Assembly: GCA_934661375.1 (NCBI GenBank)
Contig: CAKUJH010000030.1
Location: 1 to 42,013 of the forward strand
DNA length: 42,013 nucleotides
From: an uncultured Victivallales bacterium
Lineage (GTDB): Bacteria > Verrucomicrobiota > Lentisphaeria > Victivallales > UBA1829
Direction: 5' to 3'
Part shown: piece by piece, positions 1-7,162 of the stretch
Position numbering within the stretch: position 1 is the first letter of the stretch
How the letters are laid out: each line of letters opens with the position of its first letter
Translations under genes and position numbers: made by a program
Notes under the pieces: model-generated
What the model was told of the DNA's origin: nothing
Database searches by the model: none
What the model saw: the letters and a program-made list of their open reading frames with translations, nothing else

Positions 1-215
1 GCGGGAACACTGGTTCCGTCCGCCTTGACATATCCGGCCAGGTATTTGGAAAACGCGCTGGTGGCGGAATCGCCCAGAACTTTGGCAATGGCGTCATGAT
101 ACAGGAAGGTAGTCGTCTGTGTGCCCATCATGCGGCGGGTGTATCCGGCGGGAACCAGAGCCGCGGCAAGAACACCGGCTTCGGCGTATGCGTCTTTGAG
201 CGTGCCGAGCGGCAT
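1..215 (-). CDS. Partial protein of unknown function, C-terminus beyond the left edge
   Basis: The reading frame runs off the left edge. From the ATG at 215 it encodes at least 71 residues beginning MPLGTLKDAYAEAG, rich in alanine, glycine and threonine, with composition like real protein. I do not recognise the family. The frame stays open for ten codons upstream of this ATG (TTPRESFAKV), with no ATG, GTG or TTG there, and is then closed by TGA. No clear ribosome-binding site precedes the ATG. In the neighbouring frame the upstream codons read DGNTILMNHAA before a stop, so one single-base indel near 235 would join them into one longer protein. This could therefore be a short gene with a weak start, a frameshifted gene, or a sequence error. 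Confidence 0.4.
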   Translation of the reverse strand, partial: MPLGTLKDAYAEAGVLAAALVPAGYTRRMMGTQTTTFLYHDAIAKVLGDSATSAFSKYLAGYVKADGTSVP

Positions 216-300
216 GACTTTGGCAAAGGATTCACGCGGCGTGGTTCATCAGAATGGTGTTACCATCATCAATCTTTAAATCGCTCCGGTCATAACTTGA

Positions 301-340
301 CCATAACCCCGCATGGATTCGATTCTGCGCGGGGTTATGG
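301..340. repeat. 12-bp perfect inverted repeat at the end of the zeta-like gene
   Basis: Arms CCATAACCCCGC (301-312) and GCGGGGTTATGG (329-340) are perfect complements with a 16-base loop. The stop codon of the P-loop kinase gene (335-337) lies inside the right arm, so this hairpin would form at the very 3' end of that minus-strand mRNA. Neither strand has a run of T after the stem, so it is not a textbook intrinsic terminator. A protein-binding site or mRNA-stabilising hairpin remains possible. Confidence 0.6.
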
Positions 341-1015
341 GTTATCGACCTGATACACTTGCAGATCTTCGCGTTGAAATTCTTTCTGCAGACGGCAGAT
401 ATTACGGTCCACAACGGCATGGGAGCGTTCAAAAATATGCCGAGGGGTACAATGACTGCCATGCGCAGCATATTTCAGGACGCCGTTGTGCCAGGCTTCC
501 TCCGGGGAACGGAGAATCTGGATGATGACCGCACGCAAGCCCCGGCTGTAAAGGTGATTCAAGATTTCACGCGCAGCCTGACAGGAGTCCAAGGGGGCGT
601 CAATCACCCAGGCATGATGCAGATCATGGCGGATTCCGTCGCAGAAAGTGCTTTTCCCGGAACCGTTTCCGCCCGCCATGAAAATGACATATTCCTCCGG
701 ACGGATTCGGTCAAACAGCATGGTCCGGATCAGCCGAACGGTCAGCTGGTTCGCCAGCAGATGAAATCTTTCCACGGAATCGGGATCCTGCGGAATATAT
801 CCCCGGTTCAGATATGCCATCTTCGCACAGTCGGAATTGATGATCCGTCCGAAATTCTTCCAGTACCATTGCAGTGTATCGCCGCACGGCGGCTGTTCCG
901 GCACAGCCTGATAGAAATCCCGTCCCGCAGCCGCTTCCCGCAGACGGAGAGTTCCTTTCCGGATCAGTTCCTCTATGTCCGTCCGGCTGTCCGGTTCAAT
1001 TCTGTTCTGATTCAT
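335..1015 (-). CDS. Zeta-toxin-like P-loop kinase
   Basis: A 226-residue protein with a Walker A motif GGNGSGKST at residues 115-123, preceded by a hydrophobic strand (EEYVIFMAG), in the style of zeta toxin / AAA_33 kinases. Known zeta toxins phosphorylate UDP-GlcNAc, but relatives phosphorylate other small molecules, so the substrate is not inferable. After the P-loop comes a strand ending VIDAPLDS and later VIIQILRSPEEAW, matching the usual second strand and lid helix. The N-terminal 100 residues are a separate helical region. The ATG at 1015 was chosen because GGGAG sits nine bases upstream; a TTG at 1054 would add 13 residues without a good site. No epsilon-type antitoxin gene is adjacent. 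Confidence 0.7.
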   Translation of the reverse strand: MNQNRIEPDSRTDIEELIRKGTLRLREAAAGRDFYQAVPEQPPCGDTLQWYWKNFGRIINSDCAKMAYLNRGYIPQDPDSVERFHLLANQLTVRLIRTMLFDRIRPEEYVIFMAGGNGSGKSTFCDGIRHDLHHAWVIDAPLDSCQAAREILNHLYSRGLRAVIIQILRSPEEAWHNGVLKYAAHGSHCTPRHIFERSHAVVDRNICRLQKEFQREDLQVYQVDNP

Positions 1016-1062
1016 TGCCGCATGTCTCCCGTAGTTTTCAGATTCTGCCGGCAATATATCAG

Positions 1063-1103
1063 TGTTGAGTGGACATTATATGTCCATTCATGTCGAGCGG
1101 ACA
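1063..1103 (-). promoter_or_regulatory. Probable operator and promoter of the zeta-like gene
   Basis: A dyad TGGACAT-TAT-ATGTCCA lies at 1070-1086. On the minus strand it contains a perfect -10 box TATAAT (complement of 1075-1080) with no good -35. A directly repeated 13-mer accompanies it: TGTTGAGTGGACA at 1063-1075 and TGTCGAGCGGACA at 1091-1103, 11 of 13 identical and 28 bases apart. A regulator binding these sites would block the -10 directly, so tight control of the downstream kinase is the natural reading. Confidence 0.5.
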
Positions 1104-1265
1104 GTTTTTTTCAGAAAAAAATGTGCTGCTTCTGTGTTCAGACAGCACTGTCAAAAGTCTGCAGCTGGTAAAAACAATAGCTTTCCCATACATTGTTCAC
1201 GCTCAAAACATAACTGCGTTTTTATGAAATTTCTCGATTTTCGGACTTTTGGCAGTGCCGTCTGT

Positions 1266-2057
1266 TCAGCGGAACGTCTGCCGTGCAAACGGATTATCCG
1301 GGTAATCCCGTTTGAGCAGATCCGCCACCTTGGATGCATTGGGATCTTTGAGTTCCGTCAGCAGATTCCAGGCACAATACAGGGCTTCCGGACGGCGCGG
1401 ATTTTTCGGGAACAGCAATGCTGTCTGATAAAAACGCCGTGCCGCTTCCGCCCGTTTTCCCTGCGTCTGCAGGATGACGGCGGCTTTGAAATGAGCGGCA
1501 AACACCAAATCCGGATCATCCAGACGCTGCTGTTTTTCCAGAATCTTTCCCGCTTCGGCGTATTCCTTGTTGTCGATCAGCAGTTCCGCCAGCAGATTGT
1601 CCGCCAGCGCTTTTTCGCGCAGCAGTCCGGGATCCGGTTCATTGCCGGCATGAAGTTCGCGGAGCAGGGCGGCTGCCTGTTTCTTTTCACCGGAACGGAC
1701 CAGACATTCCGCCTCCATGCGCAGACAATAGGTCTGCCAGCCCAGCAGTCTGTATTCGGCGGCGGCTTTATGGTAAAGCGCGGCGGCGGATTTCCATTGC
1801 TGTTCCTTGAATTTCAGGTCGGCTTCCGTTACCGACGCCGGCTTGGGTATACGCGCATAACGGTAATGTCCTTTCGCAATACGGTTCTTTATTTTGCCAT
1901 CCTCGGAAAGATATTCCAGATCGCCGTTCGAACGGAGTTTGACCTGAGACGCCGGAATGGTTCGTCCATCCGACGTGACAATCCGGGAATCGCTGGCAGC
2001 CAGAAGCGGCAGAACACTTCCGGCGGAAAACAGAAAAGCATACAGCAGAAATTTCAT
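1266..2057 (-). CDS. Secreted TPR-repeat protein
   Basis: 263 residues from the ATG at 2057, which overlaps the stop of the ligase gene as ATGA and is preceded by GAGG. The N-terminus MKFLLYAFLFSAGSVLPLLA is a typical Sec signal peptide ending near residue 20. The remainder carries a short charged segment (SDGRTIPASQVKLRSNG) and then several helix-turn-helix pairs typical of tetratricopeptide repeats, for example WKSAAALYHKAAAEYRLLGW and GKRAEAARRFYQTALLFPKN. TPR proteins of this kind are periplasmic scaffolds. Coupling to MurC suggests a role near peptidoglycan synthesis, but this is inference. An upstream ATG at 2072 is in frame and less likely. Confidence 0.75.
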   Translation of the reverse strand: MKFLLYAFLFSAGSVLPLLAASDSRIVTSDGRTIPASQVKLRSNGDLEYLSEDGKIKNRIAKGHYRYARIPKPASVTEADLKFKEQQWKSAAALYHKAAAEYRLLGWQTYCLRMEAECLVRSGEKKQAAALLRELHAGNEPDPGLLREKALADNLLAELLIDNKEYAEAGKILEKQQRLDDPDLVFAAHFKAAVILQTQGKRAEAARRFYQTALLFPKNPRRPEALYCAWNLLTELKDPNASKVADLLKRDYPDNPFARQTFR

Positions 2058-3511
2058 ATGGATACCTCGCATTCATCCGATTTACGCGCCAGTTCGACCG
2101 CCCAGCCGGAAAGGGAATTGTCCCGTGCACCCATGACCAGCACGACATCGCCGTTCCGGGCTTCCCGGCGGACCAGCTCCAAGGCAGCCGCGCGGTCCGG
2201 CAATGATTCATAATGCCGCTTTCCCTGCTGCTGATACTGTTCCGCGACTTCTGCCGAAGTCGGTTTGAAGGAACTGGTTCCGCCTGCATAATAGACCGGC
2301 AGAAAAGCGAAAATGTCATCCGGGGACAATTCTTTTTCCAGAGTCCGGAACAGTTCGTCGCGCATGAAGCCCAGCGGATGGAAGCCGTGCGGCTGAAAAA
2401 TGGCGATCAGACGTCCCGACGCGAGTTCACGTCCGGCTTTCAGACAGGAAATGATTTTTTCCACATTGTGGGCATAATCATCGAAGAACAATACGCCTTT
2501 GCGGTTTTTCCCCGCGGGATCGAAACGCCGCCAGACCCCGTGGAATTCTTCCAGCGCATCCAGTGCCTTACCGGGGCTGACGCCCAGTTCCAGCAGTTCC
2601 GCATAAAGAGCCAGCGCATTGACCGCCTGATGTCTGCCGGGACCGGGCAGACGGATTTTCCGTTCGGCGCCGCAGAAACGCGCAAACGCGCCGTCGCGTC
2701 CGGATTCATATTCCGCCAAACGGAAAACCGGGTGTTCATCGATGGTTTCCGGAACATCTTTATCCGGAGAGAACAGCAGAACTTTCAGTTTTTCCGGAAG
2801 TTTTCCGTAATACTGAATAATTTCAAGATAAGCGTTCAATTCAATCACTGCGAACTGCCGGATTCCGGTCAGGAACGTGCCGAAAACCTGTGCGACTTCC
2901 TCTTTCGCATAATGATCCGTGCCGATATTCAGAATGATGGCACTGTCCGCCCCGTAATTGAGCAGACTTTTATCGCTCTCATCCGCTTCCAGCACGAAAT
3001 ATTCCCCTGCGCCGCGCCGGAAATTCCCGGCGGCATTGGGCTGACGGAAAGCGTTGACCAGTCCGCCTGCCAGCACTCCCGGATCTTTTCCCAGCCGGAA
3101 CAGAGCTTCCGCCAGCCATGAACTGACCGAAGTTTTTCCGCAGGAACCGGTTACAGCAACCGTGTGGGTGCAATGCAGAGCCGCAACTTCTGCCGCCAGA
3201 GCCTGGGAACGGTGCAGACGCGGCAGTGATCCCGCCGCCTGAAAATCCGGATTGTCATTTTCGATGGCAGTGGAGTAGACCAGCGCATCGGGTTTTTCGG
3301 GTGCCGCAAAACGGGAACCGTCCTGCGGATACAGAGTAATGCCTTGCATTTTCAACGCCTGAAAGAGTACGGCATTTTCGGGACGATTCACTGCTCGGTC
3401 GCTGCCCGAAACCTGACAGCCGAGCGAACGAGCCATCTGTGCCAGTCCGCTCATGCCGATTCCGCCGATGCCGACAAAATGCAGAGAGTTCGGTAATTTG
3501 CTGTTCTTCAT
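2054..3511 (-). CDS. murC: UDP-N-acetylmuramate--L-alanine ligase (MurC)
   Basis: MurC joins L-alanine to UDP-MurNAc with ATP in the cytoplasm, the first peptide step of peptidoglycan synthesis. The 485-residue length fits. The N-terminal Rossmann motif HFVGIGGIGMSGLA (11-24), the ATP loop GSCGKTS (122-128), EADESD (174-179), NIGTDHY (194-200), a HQAVNALA segment and FFDDYAHN follow in MurC order. The N-terminal motif and EADESD argue against MurD, E or F; Mpl is less likely. The ATP loop is unusual, with Cys and Ser where MurC normally has GTHGKTT. Starts at 3520 (GTG, overlapping the upstream stop as GTGA), 3514 and 3511 are all possible; 3511 has the best-spaced GGTGA. Confidence 0.85.
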   Translation of the reverse strand: MKNSKLPNSLHFVGIGGIGMSGLAQMARSLGCQVSGSDRAVNRPENAVLFQALKMQGITLYPQDGSRFAAPEKPDALVYSTAIENDNPDFQAAGSLPRLHRSQALAAEVAALHCTHTVAVTGSCGKTSVSSWLAEALFRLGKDPGVLAGGLVNAFRQPNAAGNFRRGAGEYFVLEADESDKSLLNYGADSAIILNIGTDHYAKEEVAQVFGTFLTGIRQFAVIELNAYLEIIQYYGKLPEKLKVLLFSPDKDVPETIDEHPVFRLAEYESGRDGAFARFCGAERKIRLPGPGRHQAVNALALYAELLELGVSPGKALDALEEFHGVWRRFDPAGKNRKGVLFFDDYAHNVEKIISCLKAGRELASGRLIAIFQPHGFHPLGFMRDELFRTLEKELSPDDIFAFLPVYYAGGTSSFKPTSAEVAEQYQQQGKRHYESLPDRAAALELVRREARNGDVVLVMGARDNSLSGWAVELARKSDECEVSI

Positions 3512-3516
3512 CATAT

Positions 3517-4671
3517 TCACCGGGTCAGGAATTTCCAGTCCACTGCGGCTTCCGCAGTATGTCCTGCCTGGTCGGTGAAAATCACTCTGCCTTCGGAGAA
3601 GTCTGCCGAAGCGATTTTGCCGAAGTCCGCGGGAATGCGCACTACGCCCTGAATGTGGTGAACCGTGAACGGTTTGTCCGGAGAAAATTCGCCGCAGGTT
3701 TTCCAGCCTTTGCGGGTCAGCGCATTTTCTTCAACGGAAGGTTTGAGTCCGTCCGCGAAATAAGAACAGGTTTCTTCCATGGCAAAGCAGCGCGCCGCGC
3801 CGTTCCACGGAAATTCATAACGTCCGGAGTTGGAAGTCCAGACCGTGGTGGACGGCAGTTCCGCCGCGTTCTTCAGGGAATAGAAAAGATAGCCCCGTTC
3901 CGGATAAACGGCTGCCGCCCATGCCGGAGTGTCCGAAGGCTTTTTGAGCAGAGCAAAAAGATCGGTATAGCCGACGGGCGACGGATAAACGGAATAATCG
4001 GCAGCCGCTGGTTTTTTGAACAGGGTAGGGACGGCTTCAAGCGAGCTGAACTCTTCGCCGGACGCCAGATACTGATACTCCCAGTTGGCGGGATCGGAGA
4101 AAGTGGAAGTCGGGGTCATGCCCAGATCAAATTTTCCGGCGGAGAAATACATTTTTTCACCGGCTTCGGGCATCTGCAGAATGGTATGATGACCGTAAGG
4201 CATTTTCCCGGACATGCCCGTTACCGTGTGGCGGACGTACAGAGCGGAATGTCCGGAGCGCATTTCAAAATGTTTGACAACATGCGCCGGACGGATTTTC
4301 GTATTCATTTCAAAATCAAAGGATGCGACGCCATCCTTTTCTTCCGCGCGGGTCATGGCCCAGTCGGAGGCGGCGGTTTCGCCGTGACACTGATGCTGTT
4401 CGCCCTGATACGGTTCGGCATTGCCGCCGAAGGGCAGACAGAAGAAATCGCCGCGCAGATACTGGAGCAGCGGAATTGCCGACAGATCCGGATGTTCCTC
4501 CTGCCAGGGGGAAAGGAAATACGGCTGAACCGGCTGTCCGGAGCCCGCAAAAAAGGTAACCGGTGCGTGCTGTCCGCCCTGTCTGGTCAGAAAGAGTTCA
4601 ATATCATTGGCTTTGAGCAGCCAGCCCGGTGCTTTGCTGTTTTCCGTTTCGCAGAATAAATCTTTGTTCAT
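3517..4671 (-). CDS. Galactose mutarotase-like (aldose 1-epimerase fold) protein
   Basis: 384 residues, cytoplasmic, with no signal peptide. The beta-rich pattern, an early RQGGQHAPVTFF segment, an HGETAASDW segment and PYGHHTILQMPE resemble aldose-1-epimerase/mutarotase-fold proteins, where histidines and a glutamate act on sugar rings. The family match is by fold-level impression only, and the substrate is unknown. The ATG at 4671 has GGAGA seven bases upstream; an in-frame extension to 4770 would run through the promoter and is rejected. It heads a minus-strand operon: its TGA overlaps the GTG start option of murC. Confidence 0.5.
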   Translation of the reverse strand: MNKDLFCETENSKAPGWLLKANDIELFLTRQGGQHAPVTFFAGSGQPVQPYFLSPWQEEHPDLSAIPLLQYLRGDFFCLPFGGNAEPYQGEQHQCHGETAASDWAMTRAEEKDGVASFDFEMNTKIRPAHVVKHFEMRSGHSALYVRHTVTGMSGKMPYGHHTILQMPEAGEKMYFSAGKFDLGMTPTSTFSDPANWEYQYLASGEEFSSLEAVPTLFKKPAAADYSVYPSPVGYTDLFALLKKPSDTPAWAAAVYPERGYLFYSLKNAAELPSTTVWTSNSGRYEFPWNGAARCFAMEETCSYFADGLKPSVEENALTRKGWKTCGEFSPDKPFTVHHIQGVVRIPADFGKIASADFSEGRVIFTDQAGHTAEAAVDWKFLTR

Positions 4672-4711
4672 ATCACGGTCTCCTGATGTTTTTTGCTGAT
4701 GTTCATTCTGA

Positions 4712-4739
4712 ACTATAAACGAACTTGCCCGAATTGCAA
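4712..4739 (-). promoter_or_regulatory. Promoter of the mutarotase-murC-TPR operon
   Basis: On the minus strand TTGCAA (4739-4734) is separated by 16 bases from TATAGT (4717-4712). The first gene starts about 40 bases downstream at 4671. Confidence 0.6.
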
Positions 4740-4783
4740 GGAGACGCGCCGGAAAAAATGCAAAAAACACAGATACTTTTTTC

Positions 4784-4812
4784 TGGAAAACAAAAAGTTA
4801 ATGGTGTATATT
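4784..4812 (+). promoter_or_regulatory. Promoter of the 88-residue protein gene
   Basis: TGGAAA (4784-4789), 17 bases, TATATT (4807-4812), then GGAAGGA and ATG at 4832. The region is A/T-rich and is shared back to back with the minus-strand operon promoter. Confidence 0.5.
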
Positions 4813-4831
4813 ATAAAATGGAAGGAATAAA

Positions 4832-5098
4832 ATGAGAACTTTTCTTGACCGTTTTTACGATTATGTCAAATCTCCGGAAGGATTCAACTGTGTTGAATTT
4901 CAGTATAATGGCATCAAGTATCAGGTTGTTGCCGGAGCCAATATCAGTTATATTGACAACCAGGGTAACAAACACCGGATCGATTTGCCTGATGATATCG
5001 AAGTGATCCTTGATGCGAAAATCGGCAGTGAAGGAAAATCCCTTCGCGATATTTGGAATGCCGCGGGCGAAAATGATTTAGAACCTGATTTTTATTGA
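4832..5098 (+). CDS. Small protein of unknown function (88 residues)
   Basis: A strong ribosome-binding site (GGAAGGA, five bases before the ATG) and its own promoter support a real gene. The protein is acidic and soluble, with an aromatic helix at the N-terminus (TFLDRFYDYVKS), a beta-rich centre (CVEFQYNGIKYQVVAGANISYI), then a DNQGNKHRI turn and an ILDAKIGSEGKSLRDIW tail. I recall similar small DAKI...GKSL-ending proteins in gut Firmicutes but cannot name a family. Its codon use looks more A/T-rich than its neighbours, which would fit horizontal acquisition. It is monocistronic; the next gene has its own promoter. Confidence 0.7.
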   Translation: MRTFLDRFYDYVKSPEGFNCVEFQYNGIKYQVVAGANISYIDNQGNKHRIDLPDDIEVILDAKIGSEGKSLRDIWNAAGENDLEPDFY

Positions 5099-5233
5099 AA
5101 TCATCTGTCAATCATAACGTGTTTCCCATAGAGTTATCCCATAAAATTTTTCTGCCGAGGTCAGCTCATTGCAAAATATATGAACTGGGTGAATCATCGG
5201 GAGCAGAAAAAAGCAAATCCGCCGAATTCCGGA

Positions 5234-5262
5234 TTGAAAATGTACATGGCGGAGATTATATT
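5234..5262 (+). promoter_or_regulatory. Promoter of the iorB-paaK-iorA operon
   Basis: TTGAAA (5234-5239), 17 bases, TATATT (5257-5262), followed 28 bases later by the iorB ATG at 5291. The 190-base gap upstream (5099-5290) shows no gene. Confidence 0.65.
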
Positions 5263-5290
5263 ATTGCTTTGACCGAGAGGACGGAAAACA

Positions 5291-5863
5291 ATGATACGGA
5301 ACATTCTGTTATGCGGTGTCGGCGGGCAAGGTATCCTGCTGGGCGCCAAGATTATCGCCTGTGCCGCGGAACATGCCGGCTTTCAAGTCGCCACCAACGA
5401 GATTCACGGGATGGCACAGCGCGGAGGTTCGGTAACGGCTCAGATTCGTTACGGAGAACAGATTCATTCACCGCTGATTCCGGAAGGCATGGCGGATGTG
5501 CTGGCTTCGCTGGAAGCCGTGGAAGCGCTCCGCTGCTGCACCTGGCTCCGACCCGGCGGACTGGCGGTTGCGGCATCCACCCGGATTATTCCCGTTACCG
5601 TGTCGTCGGGGGCAGCCAGCTATCCGGCGGACATCGAAGAACGGCTCCGCCGGGTGTTCCCCAATCTGAAATATTTCGATTTCTGCGCTGTCGCCGCGGA
5701 ACTGGGCAATCTGAAACTTGCCAATACCGTCATGCTCGGTGCGTTGTCCAACGGTCTGGCGGGAATCGATGTTCCTGTCTGGGAAAAAGCAATTGTCGAA
5801 TGTGTAAAACCCCGTTTTGTGGATATGAATACCGCCGCATTCCATGCCGGCAGAAAGGCTTGA
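5291..5863 (+). CDS. iorB: Indolepyruvate:ferredoxin oxidoreductase, beta subunit
   Basis: IorB pairs with IorA to oxidise aryl-pyruvates, made by transamination of Trp, Phe or Tyr, to aryl-acetyl-CoA, reducing ferredoxin. The 190-residue length is right for the small subunit. The N-terminal GVGGQGILLGAKI (9-21), then NEIHGMAQRGGSVTAQIR, and late ANTVMLGAL are hallmark stretches of the gamma-type domain of 2-oxoacid:ferredoxin oxidoreductases. It is the first gene of a three-gene operon, and iorA lies two genes downstream instead of adjacent. A GAGAGG lies ten bases before the start. Confidence 0.9.
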   Translation: MIRNILLCGVGGQGILLGAKIIACAAEHAGFQVATNEIHGMAQRGGSVTAQIRYGEQIHSPLIPEGMADVLASLEAVEALRCCTWLRPGGLAVAASTRIIPVTVSSGAASYPADIEERLRRVFPNLKYFDFCAVAAELGNLKLANTVMLGALSNGLAGIDVPVWEKAIVECVKPRFVDMNTAAFHAGRKA

Positions 5864-5869
5864 GCTGCA

Positions 5870-7162
5870 ATGAAATATCAGTATTTTGACGAAAAGAACG
5901 AAACGCTTTCCCGCGGTGAGCTGGAAGCCCTTCAGCAGAAACGTCTGGTTGAAATGGTCCGGTACACCGCCCGCAATAATGAATATTTCCGGAAACGCTA
6001 TGAAGCAGCCGGCGTTGACCCCGAAACATTCCGCGGACTGGAAGATCTGGGCAAACTGCCGATCATGTCCAAGATTGATTTCCGGGAACAGTATCCCGAC
6101 AAAATGTGCTGTGTGCCGAAGTCCCGGATTGAGGAAATGCACATGTCCAGCGGATCCACCGGAACGCCTGTGGTGATGCTTTACACTGCAAATGACATCA
6201 CGCAATGGGCGGAATGCATGGCGCGCTGTTACCGCATGGCTGGCACACAGCCCGGCGATGTCCTGCAGATTACGCCCGGACTGGGTTTGTTCAACGGCGG
6301 GTTCGGCTGTTTTCACGGCGGTAAAAAAGCCGGCATGTTTGTAATTCCCGCCGGTCCCGGCAACACTGCCCGCCAGATCAAACTGGCGAAAGACCTCAAA
6401 ACCAATGTCCTGATCAGCGTTGTGTCGTACGGCACCCGCATTCTGGAATTCATGAAACAGACGAATACCACCTTGCCGGATCTCCGTATCGGTATTTTCG
6501 GCGCGGAAACTTTTTCCGATTCCATGAAGAAACATCTGCGCGAAGGTTTCGGCATTGATGTCTTTGATATTTACGGCATGACCGAAACCGGCGGAATCGG
6601 CACGCTCGGCATGGATTGTCCCGCGCATTGCGGAACGCATGTCTGGGAAGATCATTATATTGTGGAAGTCGTAGACCCGGTTACCTATCAGCCTGTTCCC
6701 GACGGACAGGAAGGCGAACTGGTCGTAACGTCCCTGACCCGTGAAGCCATTCCGGTGATCCGCTTCCGCACCGGCGACCTGACCCGCATCCATTCCCGTG
6801 AAAAATGCGCCTGCGGCCGAACTCATGTCCGGATCGACCCGGTTACCGGACGGGTGGATGACATGCTGATCATCAAAGGCGTCAACTTCTTCCCCAGTCA
6901 GGTGGAACAGTCTCTGATGAAAATTCCCGGCGTGCTGCCCAATTACCAGCTGTTTGTGGATGAAGTCAACGGAGTCAACAAACTCCATGTGAAAGTGGAA
7001 GTGGAAGCCGGAGTTACCGGTTACATGGTGGAAAAACAATTGAAGGAAGACCTCGGATTTTCGCCGGACGGCGATGTGTATCCTCCGGGTACGCTGCCGC
7101 GCACGGAAGGCAAGGCGAAACGGGTGTTCCACATGAAGAATGGAGTGCTGCTCGATGCGTAA
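5870..7162 (+). CDS. paaK: Phenylacetate-CoA ligase family enzyme
   Basis: An adenylate-forming enzyme of 430 residues, the PaaK length. The phosphate-binding motif SSGSTGTP (93-100), an IFGAETFSDSM stretch, YGMTETGG, and RFRTGDLTRI followed by CACGRTHVRI and GVNFFPSQVEQ are all characteristic. The enzyme converts an aryl acetate, ATP and CoA to aryl-acetyl-CoA, AMP and pyrophosphate. Placed between iorB and iorA, it probably acts on the same arylacetyl groups: activating arylacetates for reductive carboxylation, or recovering ATP by running in reverse. Which direction applies cannot be told from sequence. It starts six bases after iorB and its last codons overlap the iorA start. Confidence 0.9.
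   Translation: MKYQYFDEKNETLSRGELEALQQKRLVEMVRYTARNNEYFRKRYEAAGVDPETFRGLEDLGKLPIMSKIDFREQYPDKMCCVPKSRIEEMHMSSGSTGTPVVMLYTANDITQWAECMARCYRMAGTQPGDVLQITPGLGLFNGGFGCFHGGKKAGMFVIPAGPGNTARQIKLAKDLKTNVLISVVSYGTRILEFMKQTNTTLPDLRIGIFGAETFSDSMKKHLREGFGIDVFDIYGMTETGGIGTLGMDCPAHCGTHVWEDHYIVEVVDPVTYQPVPDGQEGELVVTSLTREAIPVIRFRTGDLTRIHSREKCACGRTHVRIDPVTGRVDDMLIIKGVNFFPSQVEQSLMKIPGVLPNYQLFVDEVNGVNKLHVKVEVEAGVTGYMVEKQLKEDLGFSPDGDVYPPGTLPRTEGKAKRVFHMKNGVLLDA

Noticed and set aside
301..340. Possible tRNA remnant or attachment site: the loop region contains TTCGATTC, like a T-loop
   Set aside because: The expected closing base pair is absent and no acceptor, D or anticodon arm can be drawn nearby.
5099..5290. 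Open frame from 5095 continuing through iorB in another frame
   Set aside because: It becomes the shadow of iorB and has no initiation signal; the gap holds only the operon promoter.
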